A stretch of 64,000 nucleotides of DNA from Pseudorhodoplanes sp049324435. GTDB taxonomy: Bacteria > Pseudomonadota > Alphaproteobacteria > Rhizobiales > Xanthobacteraceae. The notes beneath the pieces were generated by a model, which did not search any database, was not told the origin of the DNA, and saw nothing but the letters and a program-made list of their open reading frames with translations. Of the stretch, positions 25,069 to 34,004 are shown in pieces. Every line of letters begins with the position of its first letter. Position 1 is the stretch's first letter. Both the position numbers and the translations under genes were made by a program. The stretch spans positions 39,755 through 103,754 of the forward strand of contig JBMOOQ010000004.1 in assembly GCA_049324435.1 (NCBI GenBank), written 5' to 3'.

Positions 25069-25526
25069 GCTACGGTATCGGACTGATCATCGAATCGCTG
25101 GTGGCGATCCTGCTGCTTTTGACGATTCTCTATTGTGCGCGGCTCAACAAGCAGATCGAAAAGCTCAAGGCCGACGAAAAGCTGATGAAGAGCACCGTCG
25201 CCGAACTGGTGATGGCGACCGAACGCGCTGAGCGTGCCATCGGCGGCCTGAAAGTGACCGCGGCCGAGGCCGACGAAACGCTGGGCAAGCGTTTGCGCGA
25301 GGCCGAGACCTATTGCCGATCGATCACAACGAGCCTTGCCGCGGGTGAGGACGTGCTGAGCCGGCTGCGCAAGATCGCCTATGCCAGCAGCTTGCTCGGC
25401 GGCGAGAGCACGCCGGAGCCGGATCCAATGCCCGGTCCGCCCGCCAACGATGCGAAAGCGGTCGCTGCCGCGGCCCAGGCCCTTGCCGAGAGGACGCGCG
25501 CCCGTGCGCACGGCAAGGCCGCATGA
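25065..25526 (+). CDS. DUF6468-type flagellar membrane protein
   Basis: 153 residues. One N-terminal membrane helix (LIIESLVAILLLLTILYCAR, about 6-25) is followed by a long charged helix (KQIEKLKADEKLMKS to about residue 105) and an Ala/Pro-rich tail. The pattern and the position between fliM and motE match the DUF6468 family of alphaproteobacterial flagellar clusters. Function unknown; a stator or C-ring accessory is a guess from context. Overlaps both neighbours by ATGA. Confidence 0.72.
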   Translation: MSYGIGLIIESLVAILLLLTILYCARLNKQIEKLKADEKLMKSTVAELVMATERAERAIGGLKVTAAEADETLGKRLREAETYCRSITTSLAAGEDVLSRLRKIAYASSLLGGESTPEPDPMPGPPANDAKAVAAAAQALAERTRARAHGKAA

Positions 25527-26365
25527 GCGTACTGATCCAGCGCCTGCGGCTCGTTCCGATCGTGTTGTTTGCGGCTGCCGGCTTGTTTGTGCTCAAGGTG
25601 GCAGGCATCGTCATCGATGGCGGTTATACGCTCGGCGCCGGTCATCAGGCGAAGAGCGATCGTCCGTTCCGCGAGCCGACGGCAGCCACGTTCCGCTCAG
25701 CGGCCGAAGCCCCGCAAGTTCAGGCGCCGCCCCGTCAGAAATCGTGGGCGCAGGAAATGTTCGGTTATCCGGACGTCACCGGGTCGGTCGCTGCGAGCAA
25801 GCCGGACCCTGCAAAGGCCGACCCGGCGCCGGAAAAAGCCGATCCGAAATTCGCGAAGACACCGCCCAAGCCGCAGCAGAGCGGCACCGTGGTTCAGTTC
25901 GATGCGGCCAGTATATCTCCCGCCGAACGCGCGCTGCTGGAACGCTTGTCGGAACGGCGCAAGGAAATCGAGAAGCGGCAGAGCGAGCTCGATATGCGCG
26001 ATACGCTGCTCCGCGCCGCCGAAAAGAAGCTGGAAGAACGCCTGAACGAACTGAAGCAGGCTGAGGACCGGATCGTCGCCGCGACCCAGCAAAAGGAAGA
26101 ACAGGAACTGCACCGGCTGAAAAACCTCGTCACCATGTACGAAGGCATGAAGCCCAAGGATGCGGCCAAGATTTTCGAGAAGCTGGAGATTAAGCTCGCA
26201 ACCGAGGTCGCGCGGCTGATCAATCCCCGCCGCATGTCGGAAATTATGGCCCAGATGACGCCGGAAGCGGCGCAGCGCCTCACCGTCGAGCTGGCCCGCA
26301 GTGCGCAGGGCGATTCCAGGACGAAAGACTTGCCCAAGATCGAGGGCCGTCCGAGCGGTTCTTAA
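25523..26365 (+). CDS. motE: MotE-family motility chaperone
   Basis: 280 residues. N-terminal membrane helix (VPIVLFAAAGLFVLKVAGIV, about 11-30), a Pro/Lys-rich linker to about residue 115, a coiled coil (LLERLSERRKEIEKRQSELD), then the conserved MotE/MgtE-N core from about residue 198 (LVTMYEGMKPKDAAKIFEKL and INPRRMSEIMAQMTPEAAQ). In Sinorhizobium MotE is a periplasmic chaperone for the motility protein MotC. Last member of the fliL-fliM-DUF6468-motE overlap chain. Confidence 0.88.
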   Translation: MSVLIQRLRLVPIVLFAAAGLFVLKVAGIVIDGGYTLGAGHQAKSDRPFREPTAATFRSAAEAPQVQAPPRQKSWAQEMFGYPDVTGSVAASKPDPAKADPAPEKADPKFAKTPPKPQQSGTVVQFDAASISPAERALLERLSERRKEIEKRQSELDMRDTLLRAAEKKLEERLNELKQAEDRIVAATQQKEEQELHRLKNLVTMYEGMKPKDAAKIFEKLEIKLATEVARLINPRRMSEIMAQMTPEAAQRLTVELARSAQGDSRTKDLPKIEGRPSGS

Positions 26366-26374
26366 TTCGGACGG

Positions 26375-26389
26375 TTAACGCTCGTTTAA
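26375..26389 (+). promoter_or_regulatory. CtrA box upstream of the AMIN/TPR gene
   Basis: TTAACGCTCGTTTAA is TTAA-N7-TTAA with both half-sites exact. It lies 54-68 bp upstream of the ATG at 26443, right after the motE stop, so the large gene probably has its own CtrA-dependent promoter despite the close spacing. Confidence 0.6.
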
Positions 26390-26442
26390 TGCCCGAGCAG
26401 GTAGGGTCGGATGCTGTTTGGGCCGGCCAGTGGCGCGCGTAG

Positions 26443-29400
26443 ATGATGGTTCACGATGCGATCTGCCGATTGACGCGGATGGGGCGGTCATGCCTGATCC
26501 GGACGGTGTTCTGCGTCGCTATGCTCGGTATTGCGGCGCAAGGGTCGGCGCGCGAGCAGGCCGTTTCCGGTGACGTGCATGTCGAGCTGTCGCAGGGATT
26601 CGCCCGGATCCTTCTGCATCTGTCGGAGCCGGTGGAGTCCGAAGTGCATGCGGCGGGCGGCATTGTGGTCATTCATTTCCAGCGCCCTGTCGATATTGCA
26701 ATCGATAAGCTGACGCATGCCGCAGCCAATTATGTCGGCGCCGCGCGCCGGGACCCGGATGGCAGGGGACTGCGTATCGCTCTCAATCGCAAGGTGACCG
26801 TCAATTCCATGGCGGCCGGCGAACGCCTCTATATAGATCTTCTTCCCGATACCTGGAAAGGCATGGCGCCTGGCCTCCCGACCAAGGTGATCGAGGAATT
26901 GTCGCGCCGCGCTCGCGAAGCTGAGCGAGCCATGCGTGCGCAGCGTCAGGTGGCAAAGCGGGAAGAAAAACCGGCGCGCATCCGCGTGGCGACGCAGCCG
27001 ACCTTCACGCGCTATGTGTTTGAACTGCCGGATATCATCCCGGTCACGGCTGATCGTGGAGCGGACGATGTGACGCTGACATTTTCGGCGCCGCTGAAAT
27101 TCGAGTTCGGCGACCTGAAATCGACGCTGCCCAAGGCCGTCAAGGCGATCGAGGCTTTTGAACGTTCAGATTCGCTTACGATCAGGTTCGCCCTGAACGG
27201 TAAGGCCGATGTCCGGACTTTCCGGGAAGATCAGAATTACGTGCTGGACGTCGGCAGTTCCGACGCGAAGGAACCGGTCGCTGCTCCGGTCCGGCCCGAC
27301 GATGCATCGCGGCTGACGCAAGATGTCGCCAGCAAACTCGATGCGTTGGCCGGTTCGGAGCCGCCGCAAACCGTTCCTGCCGGATCGCCGCAGGCGGTCA
27401 AGCAACCCGCAGCGCCGGCTGCGCAGCCCGCTGCTGCTGCAAGGGTCTCGCAACCGGCGCAGAGCGCGCCTGCAGCGGCCGCAGCCGCGGCTGTTTCGGC
27501 GGCACCGGCGCAGATTTCGGGGGCAAAGCCGGTTGATGCGGAGCGCCAGCCGGATCCGGCTATCGGGCACCAGGCTGCAGCGAAGCCTGAACCTGAGCGG
27601 CAGCCCGCTGCGGCCATTCCGCCTGCGCTTGATGTTGGTCCGCAAGACGGCGCGCGAACGGTTGCAGCTCAGATGACAAGACAGGCCGATGGCGTCACGC
27701 TGACATTCCCATTCGCCGCACAGACACCGGCTGCAATCTTCCGGCGCGCCGGAACGCTGTGGATGGTGTTCGATACCCGCGGGACCATTGAACTTCCGGA
27801 TCTCGGAGCCGAATCTGGGGGGCTGATCCGGCACGCGCTTGGGACTGCCCTGCCTGACGGTTATGTCGTGCGCTTGATGCTCGATCGCCCCCGTCTGGTC
27901 GGCGCGGTTGCCGATGGCGACACATGGAAAGTCACCATCGGCGACAAGGCCGGCAATCCCGGCACGCCGCTGATGATCGACCGGAGCATGAGCAATGCAA
28001 TCCGGCCGAGCGTTATCATTCCATTGGCGCAGGCCCGGGAGCTGCATCGTATCGCGGACCCGGACATGGGTGACACGCTGCTGGTCGTGACGGCGCCCGG
28101 CCCGGCGCGAGGATTTGTCAAACCCCAGGAATTTGTCGAATTCCGTGCGCTGGCCTCGACCCATGGCGTCGCTGTCCAGCCGCTGGCCGACGACGTTCAG
28201 GTCGAGCTGACACCGGACAACGTGACCGTTGCACGCCCGGGCGGACTGACGCTGTCGGGGCCCGGCGCCGCCATGCGCTCGGCTTCCACTTACCGTTCGA
28301 CGATCTTCGACCCGCAGCTCTGGGGCTTCGATCGCCAGGCCGACGTGTACGAACGGCAGTACAAGCTGATTGCCGCTGCTGCCGACGTGGGAGAAACCAA
28401 GCGCAGCGCGTCGCGGCTCGAACTCGCCCGGTTCTATCTGTCGCGCGACATGTATCCGGAAGCCAAGGCCGTCTTGGACGTCACGCTTTCCGAAGAGCGT
28501 CCTTCGTCCAGCGATCCGTCGCCGCTGGTGCTGCGGGCCATCACGAAGCTCATGCTCAACCGTCCCGAGGAGGCGCTGAAGGAGCTCAATCACCAGACGC
28601 TCGGCGATCAGCTCGATACGCCGCTGTGGCGGGCCTTTGCCCTGGCGCGCCTCGGCAAATGGGACGAGGCGCGCCGCGGCTTCAAGAATGCCGAGGGTGC
28701 GCTCGCCACCTTGCCGGTCGAACTGCAACGAATCGCTCTCAAGGAAGCGATCCGCACAGCGATCGAGGTGCGCGATTACGAAACTGCTCAGAACCTGTTC
28801 AGCGAGCTCCAGACTATCGGAACGCCTCCCGAAATGCAGCCGTCGCTGTCGGTCCTGCAAGGGCGTCTGGCCCAGGGACTCGGCCAGAACTCGGAAGCCC
28901 TGCGCAATTTCCGCCAGGCTGCGGATTCAGATGAGCGTCCCTCGGCAGCGCAAGGCTTGCTGCGAAGCCTCACGTTGCGCCACGATATGGGCGATCTCAG
29001 TCGCACCGACCTGATCAATGAACTCGAAAAGCTGACAGCGGTGTGGCGCGGCGACGAAACGGAAATCGAGGCGCTGCACCAGCTTGCGCGGCTCTACACT
29101 GAAGAGCGCCGCTATCGCGACGCATTCCATGTCATGCGTTCGGCGTTGAGAGCACATCCCGATTCGCAGATTGGCCGCCGGATCTACGATGAGGCAGCGA
29201 TAACCTTCGATTCGCTGTTCCTGGCCGGCAAGAGCGATGCTTTGCCAGCGATCGAGGCGCTTGGTCTTTTTTACGACTTCCGTGAATTGACTCCGATCGG
29301 ACGGCGCGGCGACGAGATGATCAGGCGGCTGGCGGACCGATTGGTCTCAGTCGATCTGCTCCCTCAGGCTGCAGAGCTGCTGCAACATCAGGTGGACAAC

Positions 29401-30090
29401 CGGTTGCAGGGAGCGGCCCGAGCACAGGTGGCGACGCGGCTCGCGGTCATCTATCTCATGGACAACAAACCCGGCCGCGCGCAAGCGGTTCTGCGGGCGA
29501 CACGCGCGGCGGAGCTCAGCACCGAATTGCGCAATTTGCGCATGTTGCTTGAGGCGCGCGCATTGTCCGATTCCGGCCGCCACGAGGTTGCGCTGGAAGC
29601 GATCGAACGGGACGACAGCCGGGAGGCGATCCGTCTGCGGGCCGACATTCTCTGGGCAGCAAAGCGTTTCGACAAATCTGCCGAGCAGATCGAGCGGTTA
29701 TACGGCGAGCGCTGGCGCGATTTCGCGCCTTTATCTGACGCGGAGAGGGCGGATATCCTGCGAGCCGCGATCGGCTATTCGCTCGCGGACGACAAGCTCG
29801 GGATCGAACGGCTGAAGGAGCGTTATCAGGCCAAAATGATGGAGGGGCCGGACAAACGGGCGTTCGAGATCGCAACGGCGCCCGATGCAGGCAACAGCTC
29901 CGAGTTCTCGAGCCTGGCTAGAACCGTAACGGCGCACACCTCGCTCGAGGCGTTCCTGCGGGATATGCGGGCGCGGTTCCCGGAAATCGGGACATTGTCG
30001 CGCGACGGCGCGCCGCGGCCCAGTCCGCTGCCAAATCACACGCGCCTGCAGCATGATGCGTCGCCGACCGGATCGGTGAAGCGCCGATAG
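26443..30090 (+). CDS. Large exported AMIN/TPR-repeat protein of the flagellar locus
   Basis: 1215 residues. A signal peptide ends near residue 37 (GIAAQGSA). Residues about 42-140 look like an AMIN domain (FARILLHLSEPVES ... GERLYIDLLP), and a second similar beta segment lies near 180-275. Residues about 300-400 are an Ala/Pro/Gln-rich linker. A further beta domain covers about 405-600, then helical TPR-like repeats run from about 640 to 1180 (for example ARFYLSRDMYPEAKAVLDVT, LWRAFALARLGKWDEARRGF). AMIN domains bind peptidoglycan or envelope polymers and TPRs bind proteins, so a periplasmic scaffold at the motor is a reasonable inference. The exact function is not known to me. Start could also be one of the Met codons up to residue 25. 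Confidence 0.75.
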   Translation: MMVHDAICRLTRMGRSCLIRTVFCVAMLGIAAQGSAREQAVSGDVHVELSQGFARILLHLSEPVESEVHAAGGIVVIHFQRPVDIAIDKLTHAAANYVGAARRDPDGRGLRIALNRKVTVNSMAAGERLYIDLLPDTWKGMAPGLPTKVIEELSRRAREAERAMRAQRQVAKREEKPARIRVATQPTFTRYVFELPDIIPVTADRGADDVTLTFSAPLKFEFGDLKSTLPKAVKAIEAFERSDSLTIRFALNGKADVRTFREDQNYVLDVGSSDAKEPVAAPVRPDDASRLTQDVASKLDALAGSEPPQTVPAGSPQAVKQPAAPAAQPAAAARVSQPAQSAPAAAAAAAVSAAPAQISGAKPVDAERQPDPAIGHQAAAKPEPERQPAAAIPPALDVGPQDGARTVAAQMTRQADGVTLTFPFAAQTPAAIFRRAGTLWMVFDTRGTIELPDLGAESGGLIRHALGTALPDGYVVRLMLDRPRLVGAVADGDTWKVTIGDKAGNPGTPLMIDRSMSNAIRPSVIIPLAQARELHRIADPDMGDTLLVVTAPGPARGFVKPQEFVEFRALASTHGVAVQPLADDVQVELTPDNVTVARPGGLTLSGPGAAMRSASTYRSTIFDPQLWGFDRQADVYERQYKLIAAAADVGETKRSASRLELARFYLSRDMYPEAKAVLDVTLSEERPSSSDPSPLVLRAITKLMLNRPEEALKELNHQTLGDQLDTPLWRAFALARLGKWDEARRGFKNAEGALATLPVELQRIALKEAIRTAIEVRDYETAQNLFSELQTIGTPPEMQPSLSVLQGRLAQGLGQNSEALRNFRQAADSDERPSAAQGLLRSLTLRHDMGDLSRTDLINELEKLTAVWRGDETEIEALHQLARLYTEERRYRDAFHVMRSALRAHPDSQIGRRIYDEAAITFDSLFLAGKSDALPAIEALGLFYDFRELTPIGRRGDEMIRRLADRLVSVDLLPQAAELLQHQVDNRLQGAARAQVATRLAVIYLMDNKPGRAQAVLRATRAAELSTELRNLRMLLEARALSDSGRHEVALEAIERDDSREAIRLRADILWAAKRFDKSAEQIERLYGERWRDFAPLSDAERADILRAAIGYSLADDKLGIERLKERYQAKMMEGPDKRAFEIATAPDAGNSSEFSSLARTVTAHTSLEAFLRDMRARFPEIGTLSRDGAPRPSPLPNHTRLQHDASPTGSVKRR

Positions 30091-30117
30091 CAGCGCAGAA
30101 GTCTTCCGATTCGATGG

Positions 30118-30140
30118 TCAGAACATTCGATATGTTCTAA
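30118..30140. promoter_or_regulatory. Inverted repeat upstream of siderophore receptor 1
   Basis: TCAGAACAT-N5-ATGTTCTAA, with 8 of 9 arm positions complementary, lies about 190 bp upstream of the receptor ATG. The AGAAC/GTTCT arms recall the Irr-binding ICE element of Hyphomicrobiales, although the spacing is not the textbook one. Iron- or haem-responsive control is inferred. Confidence 0.4.
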
Positions 30141-30328
30141 TTCGAGAGTGAAGTTCTTCTTATTCGTGGCGCTCTCGCAATAGGCGGTTCTCAATCGCAA
30201 GCGCAGTCAACCATTCTCGATCAATTCAACTTTACTCTGCGTTGCAGCATTGCTGCATTCGCTCCCGCTGAAACGGGCGATGACACCCACGATTGGGATC
30301 GAAGCATCGCGGCGTTTATGGGGGTATT

Positions 30329-32587
30329 ATGCGATCGGTGAATGGGGCTGCGATTGCAGCTGCTGTACTACGTGTATCTGTTGTTGCCGCGGTATCGAGT
30401 TTCATTCCCATGCCGTCGGCCTGGTCGCAGACGGCCCTTCCGCAAATCGATGTCCAGCGCGCGCAACGCGGCGCGGGAACCACTGCAAGCCGGCAAGAGG
30501 GCAGAGCGCCGGAACCCGCTCCTGCGCCGGCTCCGGCAGAGGAGAACGCCTATAGCGAGGTGCAAGGTTATGTCGCAAATCGCAGCGCGACTGCGACCAA
30601 GACCGACACGCCGATCGCTGAAATTCCGCAATCAATCACTGTCGTAACGTCCGACGAAATGCGCGACCAAGGCGCCACGACGGTGCAGGAAGCGCTGCGG
30701 TATGTTCCTGGCGTCTATGCCGACGCTTACGGTCCGGATACGCGCGGCGACGGCCAGCTTGTTCGGGGGACCTCGCCCGTCACTTATCTCGATGGCTTGC
30801 GTGTAAATAACGGAGGATACTGGAACCAGCTGCGGCCGGATCCCTATACGCTGTCACGTGTCGAGGTATTGCGCGGCCCAGGATCGGTACTTTATGGCGA
30901 CAGTCCTTCGGGCGGTCTGGTCAACGCCGTATCCAAGCGTCCGCAGGCTCAGGACAAGCACGAGCTTGGCGTGCAATATGGCAGCTTCGACCGTTTGCAG
31001 TTCCAGACCGACCTGACCGGCAAGCTCTCTGCCGACGGGCAGTGGCTGTACCGGCTGATCGGGATCTATCGCGACTCGAATTATCAGACCGATTTCGTCA
31101 AGAACGACCGGCAGGTGCTGATGCCGGCAATTACCTGGCGGCCGACCAAAGACACCGACTGGACGGTGATCGGGCTGTATCAGAAGGACAATACCGGGTC
31201 GTCGACCGCGTTCCTGCCGCTCAACGGCACGCTGTTCTACAATCCGAACGGTCAAATTCCGATCAGCCGTTTCACCAGCGAACCGGGCTGGGACAAGTAT
31301 CAGACCACGACCAAGGCAATCACCAGCCTGTTCGAGCACTCGTTCAGCAACAATTTCAAGGTCTACAATCGCCTGCGTTATTCGCATGACGACGGCGTCT
31401 ACCGGACGATGTATCCGAACAATTACTACAACTACTTCGGGCCGCTCATGCCGTACTTCCCGTATACCGACGCGTCCCAGCAAAGCGTGCAGCGCATCGT
31501 CTACGGACTGCAGACGAGCCGGAACGCGCTGACGGCCGATACCGGCGGTCAGTTCGACTTTGCGACCGGCGCGGTTACGCACAAGGTTTTGTTCGGCGTC
31601 GATCTGCGCGATCTGAACGAGCGCTCGAGCACCGCCTACGATCTGTCGCTCACCCCGTTCAATCTCTACAACCCTGTCTACGGCCAGCCGTGGGGACTGG
31701 CCACCGCGCCGTCACTTGCGTTTTATCCGGACCCCGGAATCCGGCAGACGGTTGCCGGTCTCTATCTCCAGGATCAGATGCGTCTTGGGCAATGGTTGCT
31801 GACGATCGGCGCCCGCCGGGACAAGCTGACCTCCGAAGCGGAGGGGGTGCAGACGCAGGAGGATGCCGCGACAACGAAGCGCTTTGCGCTGATGTATGAG
31901 ACGTCGTTCGGCCTCAACCCTTATGTGTCCTATTCCGAATCGTTCAATCCGATCCTGGGCGCCAATATCTGTGCGGGTTTCTGCAAGCCGGTCGAAGGCA
32001 AGCAATACGAGGCCGGGTTCAAGTACAAGGTCTCGAATACCGCAATGTTCAACGCCGCCGTTTACGAAATCCAGGAGAAGAACCGGCTCGCGTCGGGACC
32101 GAACCCGACCTACTCGGTCCAGACCGGCGAGGACCGGATCCGCGGTTTCGAGGTTGAGTATATCGGCAGTATCACGCCCGATCTCGATATCATCGCGTCG
32201 TATTCGTATATCGACGCGAAGATAACCCAGGGAGATTTTGTCGGTAGCCAGGTCGAGAGCGTGCCGCAAAACTATGCGTCGCTCTGGGCCAAGCACAAAC
32301 TGACACTGTTCGGTGCCTCCGGCTTCAGCATCGCCGGTGGCGTTCGCTATATCGGCGAATCGTGGTCAACGGGGATTTCGCCGGTAACCAACCAGGTGAC
32401 GACCATCACGACACCTGACTATACGCTGTTCGATGCAATGTTCGCCTATGAGGACAAGAACTGGCGGTTCCAGGTGACCGGGACCAATCTCGCGGACAAG
32501 ATCTATTTTGCGAGCTGCTTGTCGCGTGGCGACTGCTTCTATGGAAACCGCCGGAACGTCATCGGCACGTTGACCTACAAATTTTGA
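30329..32587 (+). CDS. TonB-dependent siderophore receptor 1
   Basis: 752 residues from ATG 30329, which follows GGGGG at good spacing. Signal peptide to about residue 33 (MPSAWSQ). A TonB-box-like LPQIDVQ follows, then the plug domain (EIPQSITVVTSDEMRDQGAT, YVPGVYADAYG, VEVLRGPGSVLYGDSPSGGL) and a 22-strand barrel ending in the aromatic terminus LTYKF. Typical of ferric hydroxamate or similar siderophore receptors in the outer membrane. Forms an apparent operon with the PepSY protein (17 bp) and a small membrane protein. Clearly related to receptor 2 in the same island. Confidence 0.93.
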   Translation: MRSVNGAAIAAAVLRVSVVAAVSSFIPMPSAWSQTALPQIDVQRAQRGAGTTASRQEGRAPEPAPAPAPAEENAYSEVQGYVANRSATATKTDTPIAEIPQSITVVTSDEMRDQGATTVQEALRYVPGVYADAYGPDTRGDGQLVRGTSPVTYLDGLRVNNGGYWNQLRPDPYTLSRVEVLRGPGSVLYGDSPSGGLVNAVSKRPQAQDKHELGVQYGSFDRLQFQTDLTGKLSADGQWLYRLIGIYRDSNYQTDFVKNDRQVLMPAITWRPTKDTDWTVIGLYQKDNTGSSTAFLPLNGTLFYNPNGQIPISRFTSEPGWDKYQTTTKAITSLFEHSFSNNFKVYNRLRYSHDDGVYRTMYPNNYYNYFGPLMPYFPYTDASQQSVQRIVYGLQTSRNALTADTGGQFDFATGAVTHKVLFGVDLRDLNERSSTAYDLSLTPFNLYNPVYGQPWGLATAPSLAFYPDPGIRQTVAGLYLQDQMRLGQWLLTIGARRDKLTSEAEGVQTQEDAATTKRFALMYETSFGLNPYVSYSESFNPILGANICAGFCKPVEGKQYEAGFKYKVSNTAMFNAAVYEIQEKNRLASGPNPTYSVQTGEDRIRGFEVEYIGSITPDLDIIASYSYIDAKITQGDFVGSQVESVPQNYASLWAKHKLTLFGASGFSIAGGVRYIGESWSTGISPVTNQVTTITTPDYTLFDAMFAYEDKNWRFQVTGTNLADKIYFASCLSRGDCFYGNRRNVIGTLTYKF

Positions 32588-32604
32588 CATGGGAAAGGAG
32601 CGGC

Positions 32605-33753
32605 ATGCCCAGTCGCAGCGCAATGAGGATCTGGTCCAAAATCCACACCTGGACCAGTATGATCAGCACGGTGTTTTTGCTGTTGCTCTGCATCACCGGG
32701 CTGCCGCTCATTTTCAATCACGAGCTGAATCACGCGCTTTACGACGAAGTTGAGCCCGCCCAGCTGCCAGCCGACACGCCGCCGGCCAATCTCGACACGG
32801 TCGTCGCGAATGGGCTCGCCAGGGTTCCCGGACATGCCGTGCAGTTCATGTTCTGGGATCGCGACGAGCCGGAGCTGATCTGGCTCAGCGTTGGCAAGAC
32901 CGTGGATTCCAATCCAGATGAGAACCGGCTGCTGAAACTGGATTCGCGCACCGGGGAGTTTCTTGAGGAGCCCGATTTCCGGTCGCGCATTACCTACGTG
33001 ATCTACCGGCTGCATGTCGACATGTATGCCGGACTGCCGGGCAAGCTGTTCCTCGGATTGATGGGATTGTTGTTCTGCGTCGCGATCGTTTCCGGCGTGG
33101 TGCTGTACTGGCCATCGACCCGCAAGCTCGATTTCGGTGCGATGCGGCGGGACCGGCCGCGCATGGTGCGCTGGCTCGATCTGCATAATCTGCTTGGTGT
33201 GGTGACGGTGGTGTGGGCGCTGACCGTCGGCTTGACCGGCGTCATCAACACTTGGGCCGATCTGATCTTCAAGCTGTGGCAGAATGACCAGCTTGTCGCG
33301 ATGACCCAGGCTTACAAGGACCGGCAGGTTCCGCAAGGTCCAACCTCGGTCGATGGTGCGGTCGCGACGGCGCGTCAGGCGATGCCGGGCATGCAGCCGT
33401 CTTTCGTTGCGTTCCCGGGCAACCCGTTTTCCAGCAAGAGCCATTATGCGGTCTTCATGCGCGGTGAGACGCCGCTGACATCGCGGCTGCTCCGGCCTGC
33501 CTTGATCGAGGCCGAAACCGGCAAGCTGACCGACAGCCGCGAGTTGCCGCTTTATGCGACCGCGCTTCTGGTCTCTCAGCCGCTGCATTTTGGCGATTAT
33601 GGCGGCATGCCGCTCAAGATTGTCTGGGCGGTTTTGACTGTGGCAACCATTGTCGTCTTGATAACCGGGCTTTATCTCTGGGCCATACGCATCTGGCGCA
33701 GGCGTGCCGCCCGCCCTGCGATTCGTGCCGCATATGCCGCCGCCCAACGCTGA
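32605..33753 (+). CDS. PepSY-associated membrane protein, siderophore-iron reductase type
   Basis: 382 residues from ATG 32605, preceded by AAAGGAG; a TTG further up is less likely. Four membrane segments: about 16-38 (MISTVFLLLLCITGLPLIFN), 150-172, 193-215 and 340-365. Periplasmic PepSY-like parts lie between. The conserved histidines at the membrane boundaries (KIHTWTS, RLHVDMYAG, LDLHNLLG) may bind haem. PepSY_TM proteins beside TonB receptors are thought to reduce ferric siderophores at the inner membrane. Confidence 0.85.
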   Translation: MPSRSAMRIWSKIHTWTSMISTVFLLLLCITGLPLIFNHELNHALYDEVEPAQLPADTPPANLDTVVANGLARVPGHAVQFMFWDRDEPELIWLSVGKTVDSNPDENRLLKLDSRTGEFLEEPDFRSRITYVIYRLHVDMYAGLPGKLFLGLMGLLFCVAIVSGVVLYWPSTRKLDFGAMRRDRPRMVRWLDLHNLLGVVTVVWALTVGLTGVINTWADLIFKLWQNDQLVAMTQAYKDRQVPQGPTSVDGAVATARQAMPGMQPSFVAFPGNPFSSKSHYAVFMRGETPLTSRLLRPALIEAETGKLTDSRELPLYATALLVSQPLHFGDYGGMPLKIVWAVLTVATIVVLITGLYLWAIRIWRRRAARPAIRAAYAAAQR

Positions 33754-33767
33754 CCGCTGGCCTATTC

Positions 33768-33974
33768 ATGCAGCGTTCCGCGTTACAGGTATTTGCCGTT
33801 CCGATCGTGCTCGGCGTATTGAGTGCGATCGGCCTCTTGGCGGCGCTGCTCGGTGACGATGGCTGGGACTACGTGTCCTGGCTCGCTCTGGGTATCCCGT
33901 GCGCCGTCATGGCGTGGTTCTGGTTCGGGGCCGGGCGATTGTTCCGTCGCAACCAAAGCAATCCCGCGGATTGA
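33768..33974 (+). CDS. Small two-helix membrane protein of the iron operon
   Basis: 68 residues with two hydrophobic helices (about 6-28, VFAVPIVLGVLSAIGLLAAL; and 33-55, YVSWLALGIPCAVMAWFWFG) and a short basic tail. It starts 14 bp after the PepSY gene, so it is probably cotranscribed. Small proteins of this shape often accompany PepSY-type reductases in iron-uptake operons. No catalytic motif is visible; an accessory role in the membrane is inferred. Confidence 0.7.
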   Translation: MQRSALQVFAVPIVLGVLSAIGLLAALLGDDGWDYVSWLALGIPCAVMAWFWFGAGRLFRRNQSNPAD

Positions 33975-34004
33975 GAGGCGGCAAATCTCCGGAGTCAAAG
34001 GTCG

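Noticed and set aside
27166..28860. 564-codon minus-strand frame opposite the TPR gene
   Set aside because: No recognisable motif; the plus-strand protein has a signal peptide and repeats.
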